DNA of 64,000 bases from Thiotrichales bacterium. GTDB taxonomy: Bacteria > Pseudomonadota > Gammaproteobacteria > HK1. A model generated the notes under the pieces. The model was not told the origin of the DNA. It made no database searches and saw only the letters and a program-made list of their open reading frames with translations. A program made the position numbers and the translations under genes. Where the stretch lies: contig JAPOSC010000033.1 in assembly GCA_026709935.1 (NCBI GenBank), positions 62,001-126,000 on the forward strand. The letters are read 5' to 3'. This document shows, piece after piece, positions 1 through 7,932 of the stretch (position 1 is the first letter of the stretch; each line of letters starts with the position of its first letter).

Positions 1-1242
1 AATGTCGCGGATACGGAGCGACGCCATCGGCCCGAGGTCCATGCGGGCGCCGCCGTACATCGGCCCCGTGCCCGTGAACCGCCCGTCTCCGACCCGCTCG
101 ACCCTGAACTCCGCTTCGAACGGCGCGTCGCCCGGAATACCGGACTTTCCGCCGAGCGCGACGCTCAGGGTGGACCCGGCGCCGGCGGCATGCGCGGCGC
201 GCGCCGCCTCCGAGTCCACCATCATCCCGATCGCCGCCTTCGGGGCGTCGTTGCGCACGAGCGCGCGGAGCATCCCGGTGGTATCAGAGTCGCCCCCGGC
301 GCCAGGGTTGTCCTGAGTATCCGCGATGACCACCGGACGGGATGCGGCGCGCGCGATCTCGATGGCCCGCCGCACGCCGTCGTCCGGCGAGTAGAGCACG
401 CCCTCGAACTCGCCCTCCCGGCGCTCGATCTCGCGCGCCAGCGCGTCCACCGCACGCTCGACCGCCGCTTCCGACCTTCCGTAGCCAACCACCGACGGCG
501 CGCAATGGCGGATATCCGCGGCCGGGAAACCCGCCGCCACCGTGAGGCTCGCTACCTCCCCGCCTTCGGCATCGTCGCGCATCGCCATGATGGATTGCAT
601 GGGCTCGGCCGTCGTGCACTGCCAGGTAAGCGGGATCATGAACGGGATCTGACGAAACGCGGTGTGGACCCCGCCCGAGCCGTCGAGCAGCCGGTCGAGG
701 TGCTGGGCGGTGCGCCGGCCGGTGTCGGCCATGTCGATGTGCGGATAGGTCCGGTAGCCGACAAGCGCGTTCGCGTGCTCCACCATTTCCGGGGTCATGT
801 TGGTGTGGAAGTCGAGCGAGGCGACGACGGGAATGTCCGCGCCGACGAGCGCCCGCACCCGGCCGAGCAGCTCACCCTCGCCATCCTCCAGATGCTCGGC
901 CACCATCGCACCGTGCAGACAGAGGTACACGGCATCGAAGGGTCGCGCGGCCTGCAGCCCTTCCAGAATGAGCCCGGCGATATGCTCGTAGGCGTGCTTC
1001 GTCACGTAGGACGACGGCGAGGCGGCCCCCCAGGTCGTCGGCAGCACGCGGTGCCCCGCGCGCTCGGCCTCCTCGATGAACCCGGCGATGGGGAGGTTCA
1101 TGCCCCGCACTCGCTCGGGGAGTTCGGGGCCGGTGGTCAGCCCCGGCCATTCGCCGGCGGTCTCGAACGCGGCGAGCGTCGCCAGCGAGGGAGCGAAAGT
1201 ATTGGTCTCGTGCTGAAAACCGCCGACGGCGATGCGCGCCAT
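1..1242 (-). CDS. M81 family metallopeptidase (MlrC-like), 3' end outside window
   Basis: The N-terminal 414 codons of an MlrC-type protein are visible; the family is usually near 490 residues, so about 80 C-terminal residues lie beyond base 1. The protein opens MARIAVGGFQHETNTF, a hallmark of the family, and carries the metal-site pattern DFHTNM followed by a His in YRTYPHIDM. MlrC proteins are zinc hydrolases first known from microcystin breakdown, but most homologues sit in amino-acid or purine catabolic contexts and their substrate is unknown. Start chosen at the ATG preceded by AAGGAG. The gene reads in the same direction as larBEC, 241 bases downstream of larB, so it may be co-transcribed. 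Confidence 0.9.
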   Translation of the reverse strand, partial: MARIAVGGFQHETNTFAPSLATLAAFETAGEWPGLTTGPELPERVRGMNLPIAGFIEEAERAGHRVLPTTWGAASPSSYVTKHAYEHIAGLILEGLQAARPFDAVYLCLHGAMVAEHLEDGEGELLGRVRALVGADIPVVASLDFHTNMTPEMVEHANALVGYRTYPHIDMADTGRRTAQHLDRLLDGSGGVHTAFRQIPFMIPLTWQCTTAEPMQSIMAMRDDAEGGEVASLTVAAGFPAADIRHCAPSVVGYGRSEAAVERAVDALAREIERREGEFEGVLYSPDDGVRRAIEIARAASRPVVIADTQDNPGAGGDSDTTGMLRALVRNDAPKAAIGMMVDSEAARAAHAAGAGSTLSVALGGKSGIPGDAPFEAEFRVERVGDGRFTGTGPMYGGARMDLGPMASLRIRDI

Positions 1243-1483
1243 GATGCATGCTCCTTGTACGTGTAGTGGGGAAAGGTTGCCGATGCCGGGCCGCGGGGGC
1301 GACCGCGGCAGGACATGCAATCCAAGGCATGTCCGGTCGGGACGAGCCGACGGCCACAGGTCTCACGAGGTCGCGAATCCGAACCGCAGACGCCCGAATG
1401 TGCTCGTCACCGAGTTCCGTCGAGAACCGCGCAGGGCAGTGCGTCGAATACTCCAAAGCCGTCACCGACGCGCCGTGGCGGCC

Positions 1484-2239
1484 TCACCCCGCGCCGCGCA
1501 GCGCCCGCAGCGCCACGCACGCGGCACCGTAGCCGTTGTCGATGTTGACCACCGCGAGTCCGGGGGCGCAGCTCGAAAGCGAGGCGTCGAGGGCGACCCG
1601 GCCGCCGACGGATACACCATAGCCGTTCGAGGTAGGCACCGCGACGACAAGGCCCGGCACCTGGCCTCCCACCACGCTCGGCAGCGACGCTTCCATACCC
1701 GCAATCGCGATCACGACCGGCATCGCGCGGATCTCCTCGAGCCGTTCGAGCAGACGCCACAGGCCCGCGACCCCCACGTCGTAAACCTCCAGCGCCGGTT
1801 CGCCGTAGTACGCGAGCGTGCGCACTGCCTCCTTCGCGACCGGCACGTCCGAGGTGCCGGCGGTCACCACCGCGACCCGCGCGGGACCGGCTCCGGACCG
1901 CGTTCCCGTTCCCAGCACCGCGGTGCGGGACACGGGGTCGTAGTCGAGCACGGCGCGGTGCGCGGACCCGAGGGCCTCGAACGACCCGGCCTCGAGCCGA
2001 GTCAGAAGCAGCGGCCGATTCGAGCCGACGCCACGGGCGACGATCGTCTCGATCTGGAGAGTGGACTTGCCTGCGCAGTAGATGGTTTCGTCGAACCCGA
2101 TTCTCGCCTGACGCGAGTCATCGGGGACGATCTCCCGCTCAGGCATGACCGGCGGCTCCATGCGACGCACGGCCGCATCCGCACGACCGGGAGCCGGCGT
2201 GGCGCGCTGGAACTCCGCGCTCTCCGCCAGAGTGGACAT
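1484..2239 (-). CDS. larB: Nickel pincer cofactor biosynthesis protein LarB
   Basis: LarB carboxylates and hydrolyses nicotinic acid adenine dinucleotide to begin the nickel-pincer nucleotide (NPN) cofactor of lactate racemase. The family pattern is plain: ETIYCAGKS near residue 60, VVTAGTSDVPVAKEA in the AIR-carboxylase-like core, then IAIAGMEASLPSVVGG and AVPTSNGYG. The last motif is usually SVGYG, so this copy has Asn where Val is common. The open frame extends upstream to a GTG at 2302; the ATG at 2239 gives 251 residues, close to the family norm, but lacks a strong ribosome-binding site, so the start is uncertain. It follows larE by 129 bases in one minus-strand unit with larE and larC. 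Confidence 0.9.
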   Translation of the reverse strand: MSTLAESAEFQRATPAPGRADAAVRRMEPPVMPEREIVPDDSRQARIGFDETIYCAGKSTLQIETIVARGVGSNRPLLLTRLEAGSFEALGSAHRAVLDYDPVSRTAVLGTGTRSGAGPARVAVVTAGTSDVPVAKEAVRTLAYYGEPALEVYDVGVAGLWRLLERLEEIRAMPVVIAIAGMEASLPSVVGGQVPGLVVAVPTSNGYGVSVGGRVALDASLSSCAPGLAVVNIDNGYGAACVALRALRGAG

Positions 2240-2368
2240 GCCGGGCCTGCGGGCAAGAGCCGGCGTCCCGGACGAGGACTCCCCGCCCCCACCGCACACC
2301 ACGCCTCGAGCGTGAGCGCAGATCGTCCGTCCGCGACGGATGCGGGCTCGATGCAGACGGCGCAGGCA

Positions 2369-3223
2369 TCACCGCGGGCCGGCGACGGGCAGCGGAGTGC
2401 AGACCGAGGGCCGCAGGAACGCGCCGCCCATGCGGTAGGACTCGAACCGGAGCGCTCGCGACACCCCGGCCTCGGCCATTCGATGCTCTACCGCCCGCCC
2501 GACTACCCTGCGACGCGACGCATCGAAGGCGGCCAGCGCCGCTTCGTCCAGCTCGACCACCACCGCATCGCGGCGCACCCGACACCGCACCGTATCCGCC
2601 CCGATCGCGTCCCGTATGAGCCGCTCGCACGCATCGATCGCCTTCAGCACCGCGGGATCGATCCCGATACCGGTCTCGACCCGACTCGACAGGCACGGCG
2701 CCGCCGGAAGCTCGGCGAGATCATGGAGCCCGAGCCGGGCCGCAATGGCCCGCACCGCGGGCTTGTCGATGTCGCACTCGACATACGGGTGGCGTACGCC
2801 GTGCTCGTCCGCGGCCATCAGTCCCGGACGGAAATCTCCAAGGTCGTCGGTATTGGTGCCGGAAACGATGGTGGCGCCGTCTCCGGCGAGGGGAGCGATG
2901 GTCGAGTAGAGGTTCGTCTTGCAGAAGTAGCAGCGGTTGACGGGGTTGGCGACGTAGCGAGCATCGAGAAGCTCACCCGCGTCGATGCGCCGCAACCGCC
3001 ATCCCTCGCGCCGCGCATACCGCTCGACGCGGCCGGTGGCAGCGGCAGGGACCGCCGCGGAGACCGCGTGGACCACGGTCGACGCATCCGCGAGGGTCCG
3101 GTGCGCGACCACCGCGAGGGTCATGCTGTCGACGCCCCCGCTCACCGCCACCGCGACGCGGCCCATGTCTTCGAGCGCGCGTTCGAGCGCCGCGACACGG
3201 GTCTTCGGGTCCGAGTCAGCCAT
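2369..3223 (-). CDS. larE: ATP-dependent sacrificial sulfur transferase LarE
   Basis: LarE adenylates the pyridinium dicarboxylate made by LarB and inserts sulfur, in many members sacrificing its own cysteine. The PP-loop motif SGGVDS lies near residue 25, followed by CYFCKTNLY near 110 and PCLSSRVETGIGI near 170; the last Cys is in the position used for sulfur donation in Cys-type LarE proteins. The open frame reaches back to 3301, where it overlaps the larC stop as ATGA, but the internal ATG at 3223 has a GGAGG seven bases upstream and gives the usual spacing to the PP-loop, so I prefer it (284 residues). Confidence 0.92.
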   Translation of the reverse strand: MADSDPKTRVAALERALEDMGRVAVAVSGGVDSMTLAVVAHRTLADASTVVHAVSAAVPAAATGRVERYARREGWRLRRIDAGELLDARYVANPVNRCYFCKTNLYSTIAPLAGDGATIVSGTNTDDLGDFRPGLMAADEHGVRHPYVECDIDKPAVRAIAARLGLHDLAELPAAPCLSSRVETGIGIDPAVLKAIDACERLIRDAIGADTVRCRVRRDAVVVELDEAALAAFDASRRRVVGRAVEHRMAEAGVSRALRFESYRMGGAFLRPSVCTPLPVAGPR

Positions 3224-3297
3224 CCACCGTCCTCCCTGCATCACCGCATCCCCGCGAACACCTCCGAGCCCGGGTGCCGGTACTTCCCGGCGCCGGT

Positions 3298-4623
3298 TCA
3301 TGCATTGCCTCCACCGCCGGCCCGCTCACCCGAGGCGCGCACCCTCTCGCGTTCCGCGTGACCGCCGGCCACCGACGCCAGATCGTCGATCTCCGCCTTG
3401 GCGGTAGGAACACCGCCGGGGCGTTGCACCGATTTCACCCGTACCGGACGGCCTTCCACCGTCACCGTCGCCGAGGCGCGGGCCAGCGCGGCCCGACTGA
3501 CCTCGTGCCATCGCACGCCCAGAGTGGTCGTCTCGCGAAAGCATGCATCGATCGCCGTCGGCACCGCCACGAGGCGGGAGAGCAGTTGCACGTGAACGGC
3601 AAACCGGCCCTTCTTGCCGTGGACCGCGTGGCTCGTCACGTCCAGAACCCCGTCGAGACCGCGCAGCCGGTCGAGCGCGACGGCCAGGTCCTCGCCGGTC
3701 TGATCGTCGATCTCGAACTCGCACACCGCGATACGTTCGCGGCGCACCGACGCATCGAGAGCGCCGAGCGGCTCGAACGCGAGCAACCGCAGGACGTTGC
3801 TCGTACCGGGCAGGCGGCTCGTGCCGAACCCGGTTCCGGCCCGGTCGAGGCGCATCGCATCGCGAAGCGGCTCGAAACTCGGGGCGAGGTGGGCGACGAT
3901 GGCGGCGCCGGTCGGGGTGATGCGCTCCCCGCGGTGCTGGTCCTGATCGACGACCATCCCGCGCAGCAGTTCCACCGTCGCCGGTACGGGCACCGGAAGT
4001 CGTCCGTGCGACGTGTTGATGCGACCCCGGCCGATGGGCAGCGGCCCGCACGACCACGAGGCGTCCAGACGTTCGATCAGCCACGCTGCGCTCACGACAT
4101 CCGCGATCGAATCCCAGGCCCCGACCTCGTGGAAGCTCACATCGTCGACGGGGACTCCGTGCACCGCCGACTCCGCGGCGGCGAGCCGGGCGAAGATGTC
4201 GAGGGCCCGGGTCCGCACTCCGGCGTCGAGATCGGATTCGCCGAGCAGGGTGCGGATGTCGCGGTAGAGGTGATGTGCGTGGACGGCTTCATGGGCGACG
4301 CCGGGGTCGACTTCGGGGTCGACTTCGGGGCCGACGCCGTGATCATGATCATCGCTGCCGTGCTCGTGCGGCTTGCGGCCCGTGGGGCCCGTTTCGTGCT
4401 CGTACCGCTCGCGATCCTCGGGACGTGTTTCGTGCACCGCGAACTGCGAACCGGTCAGCGCCCCGTCGTCGTGATCGACGCGCTCGACGGTGGCGATGGC
4501 ATCGAGCCCGGCCCGCGCAAGGGCCGCGACAAGCGGCGGCTCGAACTCGGGCCAGGCGTCGAGCACCGCGGCGGCGAACATGTCGCCGGCGATTCCGCCC
4601 ACCGGATCAAGCTGGATGTGCAT
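3298..4623 (-). CDS. larC: Nickel insertion protein LarC (cyclometallase)
   Basis: LarC inserts nickel into the dithiolated pyridinium cofactor, a CTP-dependent cyclometallation. The start MHIQLDPVGGIAGDMF matches the family; upstream codons in the same frame are compositionally odd and include the tandem repeat at 4661, so they are not taken as coding. Roughly residues 115-180 form a His/Asp/Glu-rich insert (HEHGSDDHDHG and HAHH), a plausible metal-loading segment typical of LarC. The SFHEVGAWDSIADVV segment and ITPTGAAI are recognisable family blocks. At 441 residues it is somewhat long, the excess lying in the His-rich insert. First gene of larC-larE-larB, divergent from larA. Confidence 0.92.
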   Translation of the reverse strand: MHIQLDPVGGIAGDMFAAAVLDAWPEFEPPLVAALARAGLDAIATVERVDHDDGALTGSQFAVHETRPEDRERYEHETGPTGRKPHEHGSDDHDHGVGPEVDPEVDPGVAHEAVHAHHLYRDIRTLLGESDLDAGVRTRALDIFARLAAAESAVHGVPVDDVSFHEVGAWDSIADVVSAAWLIERLDASWSCGPLPIGRGRINTSHGRLPVPVPATVELLRGMVVDQDQHRGERITPTGAAIVAHLAPSFEPLRDAMRLDRAGTGFGTSRLPGTSNVLRLLAFEPLGALDASVRRERIAVCEFEIDDQTGEDLAVALDRLRGLDGVLDVTSHAVHGKKGRFAVHVQLLSRLVAVPTAIDACFRETTTLGVRWHEVSRAALARASATVTVEGRPVRVKSVQRPGGVPTAKAEIDDLASVAGGHAERERVRASGERAGGGGNA

Positions 4624-4660
4624 GGTCCGATATTGTATGTCGCCCGCCGGCGTCGCACAC

Positions 4661-4707
4661 TCCGGGGGCATCCGGGGGCATCCGGGGGCATCCGGGGGCA
4701 TCCGGGC
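4661..4707. repeat. 10-bp tandem repeat in the larC/larA divergent intergenic region
   Basis: Four exact copies of tccgggggca (4661-4700) plus a partial fifth (to 4707). They lie 38 bases upstream of the larC start and about 205 bases upstream of larA, in the only place both promoters can be. One helical turn per repeat means protein bound at each copy would be on the same DNA face; it may equally be a slippage tract. Confidence 0.85.
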
Positions 4708-4911
4708 CGGCCGCACGACCGCGCCGTCGGGGTTGCGGTTGCGCCGCCGCGGTTGCCGCGGGGGGACCGGCGGCATGCAACGAAACGGAATCAAACTGGG
4801 TCGGGGTTGCCGTTGGGTCCTGGAGGCTTGCGCCGGAACGCGGGCGACCGCCCTCAGCGGACGGCAGGCCCGCGATTGTTGACCAACCCTTCGGGACTCC
4901 GGGAGACAACG

Positions 4912-6213
4912 ATGATCGTGGAACTCGAATACGGCCGCGGACGACTGCCGGTGCGCCTGCCCGATACATGCGAGGTCACGGTGCTGCGCAAGCGCCCGCT
5001 ACCGGTCGTTGAAGATGCGGACGGCGTCGTCGAACGAGCGCTCGTCGAGCCCATCGGCGCCCCGCCGCTCGCACGCCTCGCGCACGGCCGGGGTTCGGCC
5101 TGCATCCTGGTGTGCGACATCACCCGTCCGGTGCCGAATCACATCTTCCTCCGGCCGATGATCCACACTCTTCTCGACAGCGGAATCCCTGCCTCGAACA
5201 TCACCGTTCTGGTCGCCACCGGCCTGCACCGACCGAACGAGGGCGAGGAACTGGCGGAGCTCATCGGCGACCGGTGGGTGCTCGACACAGTTCGGGTCGA
5301 GAACCACTTCGCGCGCGACGACGCCGCCCACGTCGACCTCGGGGTCACCGCCACCCGGGGGACGCCGGTCAAGCTCGACCGACGGTTCGTCGACGCCGAT
5401 CTCCGGATCGCGACCGGACTCGTCGAGCCGCACTTCATGGCCGGCTGGTCGGGGGGGCGCAAGGTGGTCGCTCCGGGAGTCGCGCACGAAGACACCATCC
5501 GCACCTTCCACAACGCGCGCTTCATGGAGAATCCGGCGGCGATCCAGTGCAATCTGGGCCGCAATCCACTGCACGAAGAGCAGCTCGAGATCATCCGCAT
5601 GCTCGGCGAAGTGCACGCCGTCAATACCGTCATCGACGAGCAGCGCCGGCTGTGCTTCGTGAACTTCGGCGAGATCGTGGAGAGCCATCTCCAGGCGGTC
5701 CGGTTCGTGCACGACTCCTGCGTGCTGCCGGTCGACCGGAAGTTCCGGACCGTGGTTACCTCCGCCGCCGGCTACCCGCTGGACCGGACCTACTACCAGA
5801 CCGTGAAGGGCATGGTCACCCCCATCGACATCCTCGCCCCTGACGCCAACCTGATCGTCGCCTCGGACTGTTCGGAAGGGCTCGGATCGCCGCAGTACCG
5901 AGAGTCGCAGCGCCAGCTCGTCGCGAACGGCCCGGACGGATTCCTCGCCGGCATCCTCGACAAGCCCCTCGCGGACATCGACGCCTGGCAGACCGAGATG
6001 CTGCTCAAGCCGATGCGCCTCGCCGGCATCCACCTCTACTCGCAGGGCCTGCCACCCGGGGACCGCGAGCTGACCGGGGTGAACGTCGTCGATTCCATCG
6101 AAGACGCCGTCGCCCGGTCGGTCGAAACGTCCGGCGATCCGGCGGTCGCGGTGATCCCGGAAGGTCCCTACGTGGTGCCCAGATTTACGGCGCCGGCGGT
6201 GGTGTCACTCTGA
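4912..6213 (+). CDS. larA: Nickel-dependent lactate racemase-family protein LarA
   Basis: LarA uses a covalently bound nickel-pincer nucleotide to racemise or epimerise 2-hydroxyacids by hydride transfer. Key residues are present: Arg72 in DITRPVPN, His106 in ATGLHRP, His174 in EPHFMAGWSGGRK, Lys184 in the same block (the residue that forms the thioamide link to the cofactor in Lactiplantibacillus LarA), and His200. At 433 residues it is full length. The start is the ATG after GGGAGA. It is transcribed away from larC-larE-larB, which make its cofactor. LarA homologues differ in substrate, so lactate is not certain here. Confidence 0.92.
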   Translation: MIVELEYGRGRLPVRLPDTCEVTVLRKRPLPVVEDADGVVERALVEPIGAPPLARLAHGRGSACILVCDITRPVPNHIFLRPMIHTLLDSGIPASNITVLVATGLHRPNEGEELAELIGDRWVLDTVRVENHFARDDAAHVDLGVTATRGTPVKLDRRFVDADLRIATGLVEPHFMAGWSGGRKVVAPGVAHEDTIRTFHNARFMENPAAIQCNLGRNPLHEEQLEIIRMLGEVHAVNTVIDEQRRLCFVNFGEIVESHLQAVRFVHDSCVLPVDRKFRTVVTSAAGYPLDRTYYQTVKGMVTPIDILAPDANLIVASDCSEGLGSPQYRESQRQLVANGPDGFLAGILDKPLADIDAWQTEMLLKPMRLAGIHLYSQGLPPGDRELTGVNVVDSIEDAVARSVETSGDPAVAVIPEGPYVVPRFTAPAVVSL

Positions 6214-6280
6214 AGCGCGCCTGACGCAGTTCGACCTTCACAGCCCGAGTTCTCCCCACACCATGGCTCCGAGTCTCGAC

Positions 6281-7159
6281 TCAGCCGCAGTTTCCCCGTA
6301 ACCGCTCGATCGGCGGATTACCGGTATCGGCCTCGGGCCGCGCCAGGGTCATGTCGACCAGCAGGTAGCCGTCGCGCATCACGGCCTCGTCCCGCTTCGC
6401 GAGGGCGCGGGTGATCCGGAGCATGTCCGCCTGCTCCTCCGCCGCCAGCGCCTTGCGGTAGCGGACCGGTCCGGCGCCGAGGCTCTCGGGTCGGTATCCC
6501 CGCGATTCCCACAGCGCGTTCAGCGGTGCCCAGTCCACGTCGGGACGGGGACCGTAGATGAACCAGGGCCCGGTCGCATCCTCGCAGATGTCCAGAATGC
6601 GCTCGAAGGCGCCCGGCAGCAGCTCGCCCAGCGAACCGCTCTCGATGACCAGACCCACGCCACGCAGGAAACCCCTCAGCGCGTCACTCGGGGCGTCCTC
6701 GACAAGGTTCTCGTGGAAGATCCGGTCGAGAAAACCGAGCGCGGCAGCGTACTTCAGCGCAACTCCGGCGATATCGACACCGCCGATCTCGAAAGTCGCA
6801 GACGCTGAACGTCGGGCGGCGAAGAAAGCGGCGTCGTCCGCCCAGTACCGCCGGGCATCGGCCGGCTGCCATCGGCGCTCGCCGTACCAAGCGTAGAGGT
6901 CCGTCATGCGAATGTCGTGACGCAGCAGCGCCCCGATGGCTCCGTACCCACAGGCGAAGTCCAGCACCCCCAAGCGCTCGCCCTGGCCGCGGGCGGCGCA
7001 CACCGGACCATGCATGGCCTTCAGCGTCCCCGCGAGCACCTCCGGCATGCGGTAGTCGGACGGCCTCAGCGCGGTGAAGTACGGACTCGGGTCCTCCAGA
7101 TCGTAGACCCGCCCGAAATCGTCCTTGTGCCGGGGGAGGCTATCCGTCGAATCGGTCAT
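6281..7159 (-). CDS. Class I SAM-dependent methyltransferase-like protein
   Basis: A 292-residue soluble protein with a glycine-rich SAM-binding motif LDFACGYGAIGALLRHD near residue 65, followed by the acidic turn expected after strand beta-1. The middle (YAWYGERRW, IYGPRPDVDW) does not match a specific methyltransferase subfamily that I recognise. No catalytic NPPY-type motif is visible, so a small-molecule or protein target is more likely than DNA adenine. It lies 111 bases downstream of the ATPase/TOPRIM pair on the same strand and could be transcribed with it, but its higher GC suggests it belongs to the resident genome. Confidence 0.6.
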   Translation of the reverse strand: MTDSTDSLPRHKDDFGRVYDLEDPSPYFTALRPSDYRMPEVLAGTLKAMHGPVCAARGQGERLGVLDFACGYGAIGALLRHDIRMTDLYAWYGERRWQPADARRYWADDAAFFAARRSASATFEIGGVDIAGVALKYAAALGFLDRIFHENLVEDAPSDALRGFLRGVGLVIESGSLGELLPGAFERILDICEDATGPWFIYGPRPDVDWAPLNALWESRGYRPESLGAGPVRYRKALAAEEQADMLRITRALAKRDEAVMRDGYLLVDMTLARPEADTGNPPIERLRGNCG

Positions 7160-7270
7160 TCAGGGCGGCCGGTGATGAACGAGTGCATTCGATCTTTCCC
7201 GATGCCGGAACGTCCGAAACGGCACGTGCGTTGACGCAGTGGCGGAAGTCGGACACCGCCAAGCGCAATC

Positions 7271-7915
7271 TCATACGGAGGCGGTCCGGGAAACGAGATC
7301 GGAAATTTCCTGTCTGAGCCGAGCCCAAGCAGGTACTTCAGCGAGAGCGCCTCCTACCGGTAGTCGCTCCAGCAGAATTCGCCGATGCTGCTGAAATTTC
7401 TTCCGGAACTTTCTGAGACGATGGCCTTGACAATTGCTGGCCGCAACGAGCGCGGCCTCCAGAATCGACTTGGGATCTCCTACTTGCTCGACTCTTGAAG
7501 GTCGCGGCAGGTTCAGCGATTGTCTTCCTCTCGGGTTTCCGGCAACTCTGCGAATTTCGGTCTCATCCAGCAGAATCCATGCCTCCGTCGTTCTGACGGG
7601 AATGACGTTGACTCGTTCTATCGCCAATTCCGCATTGCACGCCGCTTGGGCGATCTCCCCTGCACGCGCTTCGACTCCGGCCGAGTCGGCGTCGCGGTGG
7701 ACGAAGAGCACGTCGAACTCGGACTCCGTGGAGAATACAACCCGCATCTTTCTCTCCAGCACCGAAGCTCTGCCTTCTCCTGGATCGCGTATGTTGGCAA
7801 GCGCAACCGCTGTCCCCACCACCTCCGCCGCCCCGCAGTAAGATAATAGCTGGCGGAGGTGTGGAACCAACGCCCGGTCCGAAGTCCCTTCGCACAAAAG
7901 GAGAAAGCGAATCAC
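7271..7915 (-). CDS. TOPRIM-like protein (DUF4276-like), partner of the upstream ATPase
   Basis: A protein of about 214 residues starting with RFLLLCEGTSD and carrying FVHRDADSAG near residue 75. The early Glu (residue 9) and the Asp-x-Asp (75 and 77) fit the metal-binding acidic residues of a TOPRIM nuclease fold, as in DUF4276/DUF4435-type proteins and OLD nucleases. No ATG is well placed; a GTG at 7915, 18 bases after the ATPase stop, begins just before the TOPRIM strand. Another GTG at 7927 is possible, and the longer ATG frame from 8095 would overlap the ATPase by 160 bases. Function as an effector nuclease is inferred from family and context. Confidence 0.7.
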   Translation of the reverse strand: MIRFLLLCEGTSDRALVPHLRQLLSYCGAAEVVGTAVALANIRDPGEGRASVLERKMRVVFSTESEFDVLFVHRDADSAGVEARAGEIAQAACNAELAIERVNVIPVRTTEAWILLDETEIRRVAGNPRGRQSLNLPRPSRVEQVGDPKSILEAALVAASNCQGHRLRKFRKKFQQHRRILLERLPVGGALAEVPAWARLRQEISDLVSRTASV

Positions 7916-7932
7916 GCGATCGAGCACGAGTA

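Noticed and set aside
1232-3361. Long plus-strand open frame opposite larB and larE
   Set aside because: High GC leaves antisense frames open; its translation is Arg/Pro/Gly-rich without family similarity, whereas the minus strand encodes clear LarB and LarE.
4848-6213. larA frame extended upstream to 3274
   Set aside because: The longer frame runs antisense through larC; the ATG at 4912 has a ribosome-binding site and gives the correct LarA start, with key residues at the positions known for the family.
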